From the NCBI GenBank assembly GCA_016709545.1, contig JADJMO010000029.1:1-64000 (forward strand): a stretch of 64,000 nucleotides of DNA. The letters are read 5' to 3'. The translations under genes were made by a program, and so were the position numbers. The DNA comes from Myxococcales bacterium. Its GTDB lineage: Bacteria; Myxococcota_A; Polyangia; Polyangiales; JADJMO01. Every line of letters begins with the position of its first letter. Positions within the stretch are counted from its first letter, which is position 1. Shown here piece by piece: positions 32,745 to 40,599 of this stretch. The notes beneath the pieces are model-generated. The model was given only the letters and a program-made list of their open reading frames with translations. It ran no database searches and was not told the DNA's origin.

Positions 32745-33667
32745 AGGCGCTGCTCGACACGTTCCTCGAGCCCGACGACCGGGTGTTCCTGCCATTCCTG
32801 ACATCGGCGGCGCTCATCGCCGCGGCGGTCTGGTGGTTCCGCGTCCGTGGGCATGGCCGCTCGCTCCTCGGCTACCTGTTCCCGAGGGAGATCTTCCTCC
32901 ACCGGTCGGCGCGGCTCGACTACGCGCTGCTGGTGGTGCGGGCGCTCGTGCGCACCCTCGGGATCGTCCCGCGCTTCGTGACGACGGTGGGGGTCGCCGT
33001 GCTGGTGGCGCGCGCGTTGCGCGTGCAGTTCGGCCCCACCGGGCCGCACGCGGCGCCGGTCGCGTTGCTGTTCACCCTCGCCGCGTTCCTGGTCGACGAC
33101 CTCGGGCGCTACCTCGTGCACCGCGCCATGCACCGCTTCTCGCTCCTCTGGCAGCTGCACCAGGTGCACCACTCGGCCGAGGTGCTCACGCCGTTCACGC
33201 TGCACCGGGTGCACCCGCTCGAGAGCCTCCTGATGTCGCTCCGCGGGGTCGTCGGGCTCGGGCTCGTGATGGGGATCTTCATGTGGCTCTTCCCCGGACG
33301 CGTGCGCGGCTACTGGGTGCTCGGGGTCGACGTCGTCGGCTTCGCGCTCGCGGCGCTCGGCGGCAACCTCCGTCACTCGCACGTGTGGCTCTCGTACGGC
33401 GCGTGGCTCGAGCGGTGGTTCATCAGCCCGGCGCAACACCAGATCCACCACTCGCGCGATCCCCAGGATCACGATCGCAACTTCGGCGCGGGCCTCGCGG
33501 TGTGGGACTGGGTGTTCGGGACGCTGAGCCTCGCTGGGCCGCGGCGCCGCCTGCGCTTCGGGCTCGCCGAGCCGAACCACGGCCCCGGCCTGGCCTCGGC
33601 CCTCGTCGATCCGCTGCGGGCGTGGGGCCGGAGCGAGTCGCGCTCAGAGGTCGACGTGCGGGTGTAG
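32741..33667 (+). CDS. Sterol desaturase/fatty acid hydroxylase family membrane protein
   Basis: A 308-residue integral membrane di-iron enzyme. The GTG at 32741 overlaps the receptor stop (GTGA). His-rich metal-binding motifs are visible: LVHRAMHRFSLLWQLHQVHHS (HxxxH and HxxHH), HRVHPLE, and HQIHHSRDP near the end. Four or five membrane helices alternate with these. Family members hydroxylate or desaturate lipids; in iron-uptake operons its substrate could be a lipid or a carrier, but that is speculation. It overlaps the convergent glutathione S-transferase gene by 24 bases. Confidence 0.85.
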   Translation: MKALLDTFLEPDDRVFLPFLTSAALIAAAVWWFRVRGHGRSLLGYLFPREIFLHRSARLDYALLVVRALVRTLGIVPRFVTTVGVAVLVARALRVQFGPTGPHAAPVALLFTLAAFLVDDLGRYLVHRAMHRFSLLWQLHQVHHSAEVLTPFTLHRVHPLESLLMSLRGVVGLGLVMGIFMWLFPGRVRGYWVLGVDVVGFALAALGGNLRHSHVWLSYGAWLERWFISPAQHQIHHSRDPQDHDRNFGAGLAVWDWVFGTLSLAGPRRRLRFGLAEPNHGPGLASALVDPLRAWGRSESRSEVDVRV

Positions 33668-34267
33668 CGTCACGTCGCCGCGCTCGATGGCCAGCGCCTT
33701 GCGCACGGCCGGGTCGGTGGCGAGCGCCTTCTGGTGTCGGAACACGTGCGGGAACTCCCTGGGTACGTCGACGATCGCGTTCGACCAGCGGCCCATCGCG
33801 TGGAGGTACGGGTCGAGCAGGGAGCGCTCGCCGAGCAGGAACGGGCGAGCCTCGAGCTGCTCGTTCACGAAGCCGAGCTCCCGACGGATCGCGAGCACCG
33901 CGGCGGCCTTCACCGAGGCCTCGTGCGCGGGCTCGGTGGTGTAGCGATCGGGGCGGAAATAGGGCCAGAACACCGCGTGGAACCCGCTCGCCAGGTAGGA
34001 GAGCCACTGGTTGGCCGCGTCGCCCTCCGGCCCGCTCGTCGGCAGTCCGCCGAGGTGGCTCAGGATGGCGTTGACCTCGCCGATCACGCGCTCCGGCTCG
34101 ACGCGCAGCGCGGGTACGAGCCGCCGCGGGTGAACGCGGGCATAGGCGTCGCTCGCCCGCGCCTCCTTCTCCACGCGACACAGCGCGTACGTCTGTCCGA
34201 GCCACTCGAGCGCCACCATCGGGGCGAGCGAGCACGTGCCGGGGGTGTAGTAGAGCGTGACGCTCAC
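33644..34267 (-). CDS. Glutathione S-transferase family protein
   Basis: A 207-residue cytoplasmic protein. The thioredoxin-like N-terminal domain (LYYTPGTCSLAPMVALEWLG) has CSLAP at the active-site position, followed by RLVPALRV with the conserved cis-Pro, and GEVNAILSHLG. The helical C-terminal domain follows. Beta-class GST proteins conjugate or reduce with glutathione; Cys in the first helix fits that class. GTG at 34267 overlaps the stop of the CDGSH gene (34264), so the two are one transcript. Confidence 0.85.
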   Translation of the reverse strand: MSVTLYYTPGTCSLAPMVALEWLGQTYALCRVEKEARASDAYARVHPRRLVPALRVEPERVIGEVNAILSHLGGLPTSGPEGDAANQWLSYLASGFHAVFWPYFRPDRYTTEPAHEASVKAAAVLAIRRELGFVNEQLEARPFLLGERSLLDPYLHAMGRWSNAIVDVPREFPHVFRHQKALATDPAVRKALAIERGDVTLHPHVDL

Positions 34268-34896
34268 GGCGCGGTGAACCCGACCTTGCGGTGCGTGCCG
34301 TCGCAGTAGGGCTTCTTGCCCGACTGACCGCAGCGACACAGGGCGGTCTTGGTGACGCGGTGGATCGTGCGCCCGGTGCCGCTGCACACCTCGAGGTTGC
34401 CCTCGACCAGCAGCGGACCGTTCGGGGCTGGCGTGACCGTGATCGGGCCGTTGCGGTTCGCGAGCGGCTCGGACGCCTCGGTGGCGGGCTCGCCCGTCGC
34501 CGCGAATCCGGCCGCGGCGTGGCTGCCGTCGCAGTACGGCTTGTTCTGCGAGGCGCCGCACCGGCACAGGGTCGCGCGCAGGGCGCGCTGCCCGGCGATC
34601 TCCATCTCGGCGTGGATCGCGAGCGGGCCGTTCTCGCGCACCCGCGCCACGTTGACCATCGGTGGGCGCTCGTTCTCGCCACCGTCGAGGCGCTCGTAGC
34701 CGATGGCGCCGCTCGGGCAAGCGAGGGCGAGCGCCGCGAGCTCCTCGGGCGTCGCCGCGTCGGGGTGGATCCACTCGCCTTCGACGTTGGGCACGAACAC
34801 GTCGGGCCGACCGAGCACGCACTGGCGCGCGTGGATGCATTTCTTGCCCTCGAACCTGAGGAGGACCTTCTTGCCGCGGATCTCTTCGGTGCTCAT
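34264..34896 (-). CDS. CDGSH-type iron-sulfur protein with divergent ferredoxin domain
   Basis: A 210-residue protein with an N-terminal Fer4_19-type segment (CIHARQCVLGRPDVF, then ALACPSGAI) and two CDGSH [2Fe-2S] domains: LCRCGASQNKPYCDGSH (about 113-129) and LCRCGQSGKKPYCDGTH (about 185-201). Each has the three Cys and one His cluster ligands. Such proteins carry redox-active clusters and are found in oxidative-stress or electron-transfer settings. The GST gene follows with an overlapping start. Confidence 0.9.
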   Translation of the reverse strand: MSTEEIRGKKVLLRFEGKKCIHARQCVLGRPDVFVPNVEGEWIHPDAATPEELAALALACPSGAIGYERLDGGENERPPMVNVARVRENGPLAIHAEMEIAGQRALRATLCRCGASQNKPYCDGSHAAAGFAATGEPATEASEPLANRNGPITVTPAPNGPLLVEGNLEVCSGTGRTIHRVTKTALCRCGQSGKKPYCDGTHRKVGFTAP

Positions 34897-34975
34897 GGGC
34901 AGCGAGGATACCGTCCCCCATCGACGGAGGCGCCCGTCGATCGGGTAGGTCCAACGGCCGAGCTCGGACGCCGGT

Positions 34976-35883
34976 TCAATCGTAGATGGAGTGCGCGAAC
35001 CGGAGGCCCAGCGTCCCGGAGACCACGCCGGGCTCGTTGCGCCCGAGCCCCGCGATCGGCGGATCGGCCTGCGCGGCGAGCACGATCGACCAGTGCAGAT
35101 CGATCTCGTACGAGGAGACGAGGACCAGCGACGTACGGGAGCGCCCGGCGCCGCGTACGCCCGCGGTGGTCGGCGCGGCCTCGCGGTCGTGCTGCACGCC
35201 GAGCGCGACGCCGAGCCCGGAGCGGAAGCTCGGGCCGCCCGCGAGCACGGTGCTCCACCGCGGCCCGAGCTGCACGGTGCCGCCGCGGCTGTCGTGTGGT
35301 GTGCGGAGGGCGACGCTGGTGGCGAACACGACGAACCAGCCCCGCCACCACGCTTTCTCGATCGCGATCCCGGGGCGCACCTCGAACACGCCGAGGCCGG
35401 TCGCGTCCGCGCCGAGCGCGTCGGCGGCGTGATCGGCGGAGCGCCCGGTGGGGAGCCCGACCGACAGCGTGGCGGCGATGCCGGGCCACGCCCCACGACC
35501 CCCGACAGGCACGAAGTCCCAGCGGCCGAACACGTTGACGTCGCCGACCCCCGCGCCCCGACCGTGGAGATCGGCGGTCTTGCGCCACGTCGAAAGGAAC
35601 GGCGCCGACGCGCCGAGCTGGAGCGAGGGCATCGGCTTGACGATCACCGACAGGTCGGCGCGGAGCTCGCGGTCCGCGTCGGTGGCCGGATCGCGCACCC
35701 AACGGCCCGCGTCGTCGAAGCTCCCGAGGGTGCTCTGCAGGCGGGTGGTGAGGGTGACGGCCGCGTCTTCGGCGACCGCGAGCCGCTGCCCGACGCCGTA
35801 GCCGGTCCCGCAGCACGCCGCCGCGCGCGCCGGGGCGGGGCGAGCGCGAGCGCGATCGCGAGCGTGACGGGGGCCGCGCGCAC
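34976..35883 (-). pseudogene. Exported beta-rich (barrel-like) protein, frameshift in signal peptide
   Basis: GTG at 35883 begins RAAPVTLAIALALA, a good signal-peptide start. The rest, beginning PAPARAAACCGTGYGVGQRL, is in another frame; joining them near 35840, in a GC-rich run, gives a normal signal with cleavage after ARA. The mature protein (about 280 residues) has alternating beta segments (WPGIAATLSVGLPTG, FVVFATSVALRT, SYEIDLHWSIVLAAQ) and ends in LGLRFAHSIYD, like an outer-membrane barrel. It is next to a copper-binding CusF-like gene on the opposite strand; a role in metal export is possible. Sequencing error is a likely cause of the break. Confidence 0.55.
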
Positions 35884-35945
35884 GGGGCGGAGATAGCACG
35901 TGGGCGTGCGCTCACCCCTGCGACGAACGGTCGCGGGGCGCTAGG

Positions 35946-36266
35946 ATGACGACCGTGCGATTCCTCGTCCTCCTCGCCCTCGCTCTCCCGGTGTGTGCTT
36001 GCGGGCCCTCGACCAAGCCCGCAGCCGACGGCACCACCGTGCAGGTCCACGCCACCGAGGGGACCATCGAGTCCATCTCGCCGAACGGTCGGGTGCTGCA
36101 CATCGCGCACGAGGAAATCCCTGGCTACATGCTCGCGATGACGATGCCCTTCGAGGCCTCCTCGGCGGCCGTGATCAAGGGCCTCAAGGCCGGTGATCGC
36201 GTCGTCTTCGAGTTCGAAGAGCGCGAAGACGGCCGCCGCGTGATCGTGCGTTGCACGAAGAAGTGA
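35946..36266 (+). CDS. CusF-like copper-binding lipoprotein
   Basis: A 106-residue lipoprotein with signal MTTVRFLVLLALALPVCAC and Cys19. The mature part is a small beta-barrel like CusF/CopA-associated copper-binding domains: ESISPNGRVLHIAHEEIPGYMLAMTMPFE has the His, Met and Met ligands (H, M-x-AMTM), then GLKAGDRVVFEFEE. It would carry copper or silver in the periplasm to an efflux system. No efflux pump is adjacent. It is followed by the repeat at 36263-36321. Confidence 0.85.
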   Translation: MTTVRFLVLLALALPVCACGPSTKPAADGTTVQVHATEGTIESISPNGRVLHIAHEEIPGYMLAMTMPFEASSAAVIKGLKAGDRVVFEFEEREDGRRVIVRCTKK

Positions 36267-36321
36267 ACGGAGCGAGCCGGAGGCGAGCGCAGTGAACAGC
36301 GGCCGCCTCCACCGGCGGCCG
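36263..36321. repeat. GTGAACGGAGCGAGC plus hairpin repeat, copy 2
   Basis: GTGAACGGAGCGAGC (36263-36277), covering the copper-protein stop, then a spacer with a second GTGAACAGC, then a perfect 8-pair hairpin CGGCCGCC (36300-36307)/GGCGGCCG (36314-36321) with loop TCCACC. It matches the element at 12941-12976 and also lies between convergent genes. Confidence 0.65.
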
Positions 36322-36339
36322 CACCAGGAAAGAAGGCGC

Positions 36340-37521
36340 TCACTCGAGCTTGATCGGGCCCTTGCCAGGCGCGGTGCCGAGCTTGGGTGCGGCGCTCGTC
36401 GAGGGCTTCGCCGATCCGCTGGGCGCGGCGCTCGCGACGACCGACGCCGAGGCGCTCGCGCTCGCCGACGCGACGGCCGCCGGCTTGATGCCGAGCGGCC
36501 CCACGTCGATCGAGTGCAGCGTGCGGCTGTTCCAGCCGGTGACCCACACCGTCTTCTGGTCGGGCGAGAGCGCGAGCCCGCAGCCCTGGTCCATCTTGGG
36601 GACCTTGATGTAGCGCTGCTTCCAGTCGGTGGTGTCGACCACGCTGATCGAGTCCTGGTCGGGCTTGCCGAAGTTGGCGATGAACACCCAGCGGCCGTCG
36701 GTCGAGACCGCGCTCGACTTCGGCTCCTGGCCGATCTGCACGAGCTTGGTCATCTTGTCGGTGGCGATGTCCCAGACGCCGAGCTGACCGTGATAGTAGC
36801 AGGACAGATAGAGGATCTTGGAATCCGGCGAGAGCGTCATGTGCCGGATGTGTCTGCAGGCTTTGATCTTCTTGTGGGTGCCGAAGTCGGCGCCCTCGTA
36901 GATGTCGAGCTCGTCGCCCTCGAAGCCGGCGATGTACGCCTTGGGGTTCGGGCCGCCGGTGATGGCGATGCCGCGCGGGTGCTCGCCGGCCTTGAGCTTG
37001 TAGAGCTGTTTCCAGTCCTTGGTGTCGTAGATGGTGGAGCTGTAGCTGTCCCAGTTGGCGACCATCAGCTTGGTGCCATCGGGTGAGAGCACCACGATCT
37101 TCGGACGCAGACCCACGTCGACCGTCTTGGTCACCTTCTTGGTGGCGACGTCGACGACCTTCACGTTGTTACCGTTGAAGTTCGACGTGTAGAGCGTCTT
37201 GCTGTCGGGCGAGAACACCGCCTCGACCGCGTTGCCGTCCTTGTCGTCGAAGTCGGTCTGGCCGACCTTGGCGAGGGTGACCGGGTCGTACCAGTAGAGG
37301 TTGCGGTTCTTCCAGAAGCCGAAGTTGGTGACGACCAGGCTCTTGCCGTCGGGGCTCACCGTGACGGCCTTGGGCATCGAGCCCGTCTCGACCGTCTTGG
37401 TGACCGACAGCGAGGGCGGGGCGGCCCAGGCGAGGCGCCCCGGCGTGACCGTCGCGACCGAGAGCAAGCCACCGAGCGGCGCGACCAGGGCCGCGACCAC
37501 CACCCACTTCCGTGACGACAT
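36340..37521 (-). CDS. Exported YVTN-type beta-propeller protein
   Basis: A 393-residue protein with an N-terminal signal or anchor (VVVAALVAPLGGLLSVATV). The body is a beta-propeller of repeated units like VSPDGKSLVVTNFG, FSPDSKTLYTSNF, LSPDGTKLMVANW, LSPDSKILYLSCY, each with SPDxxxL. The C-terminal 45 residues are an Ala/Ser low-complexity tail. YncE/YVTN propellers are periplasmic or surface proteins that bind partners; no enzyme residues are seen. Start chosen at the ATG at 37521, where the signal begins. Confidence 0.75.
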   Translation of the reverse strand: MSSRKWVVVAALVAPLGGLLSVATVTPGRLAWAAPPSLSVTKTVETGSMPKAVTVSPDGKSLVVTNFGFWKNRNLYWYDPVTLAKVGQTDFDDKDGNAVEAVFSPDSKTLYTSNFNGNNVKVVDVATKKVTKTVDVGLRPKIVVLSPDGTKLMVANWDSYSSTIYDTKDWKQLYKLKAGEHPRGIAITGGPNPKAYIAGFEGDELDIYEGADFGTHKKIKACRHIRHMTLSPDSKILYLSCYYHGQLGVWDIATDKMTKLVQIGQEPKSSAVSTDGRWVFIANFGKPDQDSISVVDTTDWKQRYIKVPKMDQGCGLALSPDQKTVWVTGWNSRTLHSIDVGPLGIKPAAVASASASASASVVASAAPSGSAKPSTSAAPKLGTAPGKGPIKLE

Positions 37522-37636
37522 CGCGGGGCTGTAGCAAACCTCGTCGGGGGGCGCACGCGGGCCACCTGCGTGACAGCCCGGTGGATTCGTGGGTCGGGCC
37601 GATGACATCGCCGGCCGAGCGCAGTATGTGCGGCGC

Positions 37637-38642
37637 GTGAAGACGCGCGTCGGGATCGTCGGAGCCTCGGGTTACTCGGGCATGGTGCTGACCCGCATCC
37701 TGTGCGCCCACCCCGAGGTCGAGCTCGGGTTCTGCACCTCGGACAAGTGGTCGGGCGACCCGGTCGGCGAGCGCGTGGGCGCGCGCACGAGCCTCTCGTT
37801 CGTCGCCAACGCCCAGGCCGTCGAGGCGGCGGGCGCGGTGGACGTCGTCTTCCTCGCGACCTCGGCCGAGGTGTCGCTCGACCTCGCGCCCCGGCTCCGC
37901 GCCTCGGGCAAGAAGGTGATCGATCTCTCGGGCGCGTTCCGCCTGCGCGACGCCAGCATCTACCCACGCTGGTACGGCTTCGAGCACCACGCGACCGAGC
38001 ACCTCGCGAGCGCCCACTACGGTCTGCCCGAGCTGTTCGGCCCACCCACCTCCGACCTCGTCGCCAACCCCGGGTGCTACCCGACGGCGACCCTCCTCGC
38101 GCTCGCGCCGCTGCTCCCGCGCGGGTCTGATCGAGTCGAGCGGCCTCATCGTCGACGCCAAGTCCGGCGTCACCGGCGCCGGCCGCCAGGCCAAGGAGGC
38201 GTATTCGTTCGTCGAGGTCGCCGACGACCTCCGCGCCTACAAGCTCCTCGCGCACCAGCACACCCCGGAGATCGCGCAGGCGCTCGCCGTGCCCTCGCTC
38301 ACCTTCACGGCCCACCTGCTGCCGGTGCGCCGCGGGATCCTCGCCACCTGCTACGCGCGGCCGCGCGCGCCGCTGGCCGATCTCCGCGCGTGCCTGGCCG
38401 CGGCCTACGAGGGGAGCGCGTTCGTGCGGGTGGTCGCGCCGGAGGCGGTCACCCTCGCCGGCGTGGTCGGCACCAACGCCTGCCACGTGGGTGTCGCGGC
38501 CGACGGCGACGTCGCGATCGTCCTCGCGTCGATCGACAACCTCGTGAAGGGCGCCGCCGGGCAAGCGGTGCAGAACCTCAACCTGCTGCTCGGCCTCCCC
38601 GAGGCGCTCGGCCTCGCCGACCTCCCGCGGAGCGCGCCGTGA
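37637..38642 (+). pseudogene. argC: N-acetyl-gamma-glutamyl-phosphate reductase, one frameshift
   Basis: ArgC makes N-acetylglutamate semialdehyde, the third step of arginine synthesis, using NADPH. GTG at 37637 gives the Rossmann start TRVGIVGASGYSGM; VIDLSGAFRLRD and the active-site Cys in NPGCYPT follow. Near 38120 (LLP, in CCCGCGCGGG) the frame shifts by one base and continues as AGLIESSGLIVDAKSGVTGAGR, then EVADDLRAYKLLAHQHTPEI and FTAHLLPVRRGIL. Removing one base restores a normal-length enzyme. The stop overlaps the GTG of argJ. In a biosynthetic gene this is probably an indel error in a GC-rich palindrome, or else a pseudogene. Confidence 0.9.
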
Positions 38643-40540
38643 AGCTGCCGCTCGGGTTCCGGGCGGCGGGGATCCACGCCGGCATCAAGGCCGTGCGCAA
38701 GGACTTCGCGCTCTTCGAGAGCGAGGTCCCCTGCGCGGTCGCGGGGGTGTTCACGCGCAACACGGCGCGCGCGGCCCCGGTGGTCGACGCGACGAGCCGC
38801 GTCCCCGGCGAGGGCTTCCGCGCGATCGCGATCAACAGCGGCAACGCCAACGCGTTGACCGGCCCCGCGGGCGTCGAAGCCGTCGAGGCGATCCACGCGG
38901 CCCTCGCGCACGCCCTCGGCGCCCGGCGCGACCAGATCCTGTCGGCCTCCACCGGCGTCATCGGCGTCCCGCTGCCCGTCGACAAGCTCGTCGCGGCGGC
39001 CCCCGAGCTCGTCGGGGCGCTCCGCGCGAGCATCGAGCCCGCGGCCGAGGCCATGATGACCACGGACACGCAGATCAAGCTCGCGGGCCGCGCGCTCGGA
39101 GGCGTGACCCTCGCCGCCGCCGCCAAGGGCAGCGGCATGATCGCCCCGCAGCTCGCCACGCTGATCGTCGTGGTCACGACCGATGCTGCCATTGCTGCCA
39201 GCGTCCTCCAGCCGATCGTCGCGCGCGCCGCGCGCTGCTTCGAGATGCTGATCGTCGACGGGGACACGAGCACCAACGACGCGGTCTTCGTGATGGCCAA
39301 CGGGCGCGCGGGGAGCGTCGACCTCGACGCCTTCGAGCGGGCCCTCGGCGAGATCTTCGCGGAGCTCGCGCGCGCGGTCGCCGAGGACGGCGAGGGGGCG
39401 ACCAAGACCCTCGAGATCGCGGTCAAGGGCGCACCCACCGAGGCCGTCGCGCGCGACATGGCCAAGGCCATCGCGGGCTCGCCGCTGGTCAAGGCGGCGA
39501 TGTTCGGCGCGGACCCGAACTACGGCCGCATCCTCGCGACGGTCGGGTCGCGCGCCGGCGCGCTCGGGCTCGCGGTCGACCCGCGCCTCGCCCGGGTGAC
39601 GATGCAAGGGGTGGTCGTGTTCGACGACGGCGCCCCGACGCTGCCCGACGCGGCGTCGCTGCGGAGTCGCCTGCGGGCCCCGGCGATCGCGATCGAGGTC
39701 GACCTGCGCGCCGGCGACGGCGCGGCCACCGCGCTCGGCTGCGATCTCTCCTACGACTACGTGAAGATCAACGCCGACTACTCTTCGACCATCGTGGCCT
39801 CGCCCGAGGGCACGGTCACCCGCGACGACCGGCTCACCAACTACAGCCCGCACCTCAAGCACGCGCTGCTGGTGGAGGCGCTCTCTTACATTCGCGGGTT
39901 CGCGGGTCGGCGCGCGGTCATCGCCGCCGCGGGCGCGGTGATCGAGAGGCCCTCGCTGCGCGCGAGCCTCGCCGGCGACGTCAACCTCCTGGACGGGGCG
40001 GGCCTGCTCCCGATCGTCGTGCACGCGGGCGGCGCGGACGAGGCGGCGCTCGGCGCGAGGAACGCAGAGCTGGTCTCGCTGCTCAACCAGAGCGAGTCGC
40101 GCGCGGTCGGCATCTCGGGCAAGGACGGCGGGCTGCTCCGCGCGGGCAAGGTGGACGCGAGCCTGGTCGAGCTGCTGCTCGGCAAGGAATACGTGCCGGT
40201 GATCGCGCCGATCGCGACCGGCGACGACGGCCGGGCCGTGGTGCTCGGGGTCGAGGGCGCGGCGGCCGCGGTGGCCGTGGCGCTGCGCGCAGACAAGCTG
40301 CTCCTGCTCGTGGACGCGCCGGGCCTCGAGGAGAACGGCGAGCTCGTGTCCGAGATCCGCGCGGCGGATCTGCGCGCGCGGGCGAGCGTGCCAGCGGCCG
40401 TGGGGGCGGCCGTGGCGGCGGCGCTGACGGCGATCGACGGCGGCGTCGGCCGCGTGCACCTGGTCGACGGGCGCGTCCCCCACGCGGCGGTCGCCGAGCT
40501 GTTCACCGATCGCGGCGTCGGCACGCTCGTCGTGCGCTGA
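38639..40540 (+). CDS. argJ: Fused ArgJ and ArgB-like protein
   Basis: One 633-residue chain. Residues about 1-390 are ornithine acetyltransferase/N-acetylglutamate synthase ArgJ: TRNTARAAPV, INSGNANA, MMTTDTQIK, the self-cleavage site KGSGMIAPQLATL with Thr174 as nucleophile, VDGDTSTND, FGADPNYGRIL and the ending SYDYVKINADYSS. Residues about 405-633 resemble acetylglutamate kinase ArgB: DVNLLDGAGLLPIVVHAGG, AVGISGKDGGLLRAGK, VPVIAPIATGDDGR, VGRVHLVDGRVPHAAV. But the N-terminal lysine (normally VIKxGG) reads VIAAAG, the substrate segment after the glycine loop is missing and the GMxxK motif is AAVGA. The kinase part is thus likely inactive or regulatory. Overlaps argC by GTGA, so it is in the same transcript. 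Confidence 0.85.
   Translation: MKLPLGFRAAGIHAGIKAVRKDFALFESEVPCAVAGVFTRNTARAAPVVDATSRVPGEGFRAIAINSGNANALTGPAGVEAVEAIHAALAHALGARRDQILSASTGVIGVPLPVDKLVAAAPELVGALRASIEPAAEAMMTTDTQIKLAGRALGGVTLAAAAKGSGMIAPQLATLIVVVTTDAAIAASVLQPIVARAARCFEMLIVDGDTSTNDAVFVMANGRAGSVDLDAFERALGEIFAELARAVAEDGEGATKTLEIAVKGAPTEAVARDMAKAIAGSPLVKAAMFGADPNYGRILATVGSRAGALGLAVDPRLARVTMQGVVVFDDGAPTLPDAASLRSRLRAPAIAIEVDLRAGDGAATALGCDLSYDYVKINADYSSTIVASPEGTVTRDDRLTNYSPHLKHALLVEALSYIRGFAGRRAVIAAAGAVIERPSLRASLAGDVNLLDGAGLLPIVVHAGGADEAALGARNAELVSLLNQSESRAVGISGKDGGLLRAGKVDASLVELLLGKEYVPVIAPIATGDDGRAVVLGVEGAAAAVAVALRADKLLLLVDAPGLEENGELVSEIRAADLRARASVPAAVGAAVAAALTAIDGGVGRVHLVDGRVPHAAVAELFTDRGVGTLVVR
39184..39200 (+). repeat. TGCTGCCA-T-TGCTGCCA direct repeat, copy 2
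   Basis: Inside the ArgJ part, encoding Ala-Ala-Ile-Ala-Ala with codons GCT-GCC-ATT-GCT-GCC. ATT is rare in this GC-rich gene. It has the same 17-base pattern as 48992-49008 and differs from 11585-11601 by one base. Confidence 0.7.
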
Positions 40541-40579
40541 GTCGACAAAAGCAGGACGGGCGCCCCGAGGAGGCGCCCG
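40541..40579 (-). terminator. Intrinsic terminator for the methyltransferase gene
   Basis: GGGCGCC (40558-40564) and GGCGCCC (40572-40578) pair with one further C-G pair; read on the minus strand the stem is followed by GTCCTGC and TTTT (AAAA at 40547-40550). It lies between the convergent argJB and methyltransferase genes. The tail GCTTTTGTC recurs after rplL. Confidence 0.65.
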
Positions 40580-40599
40580 CCGTGCTCACGAGGCGAAGA

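Noticed and set aside
37589..38200. A single long frame joining argC's 5' half to argJ
   Set aside because: The middle of it is Arg-rich shadow sequence. The true argC continues in the other frame and argJ has its own overlapping GTG.
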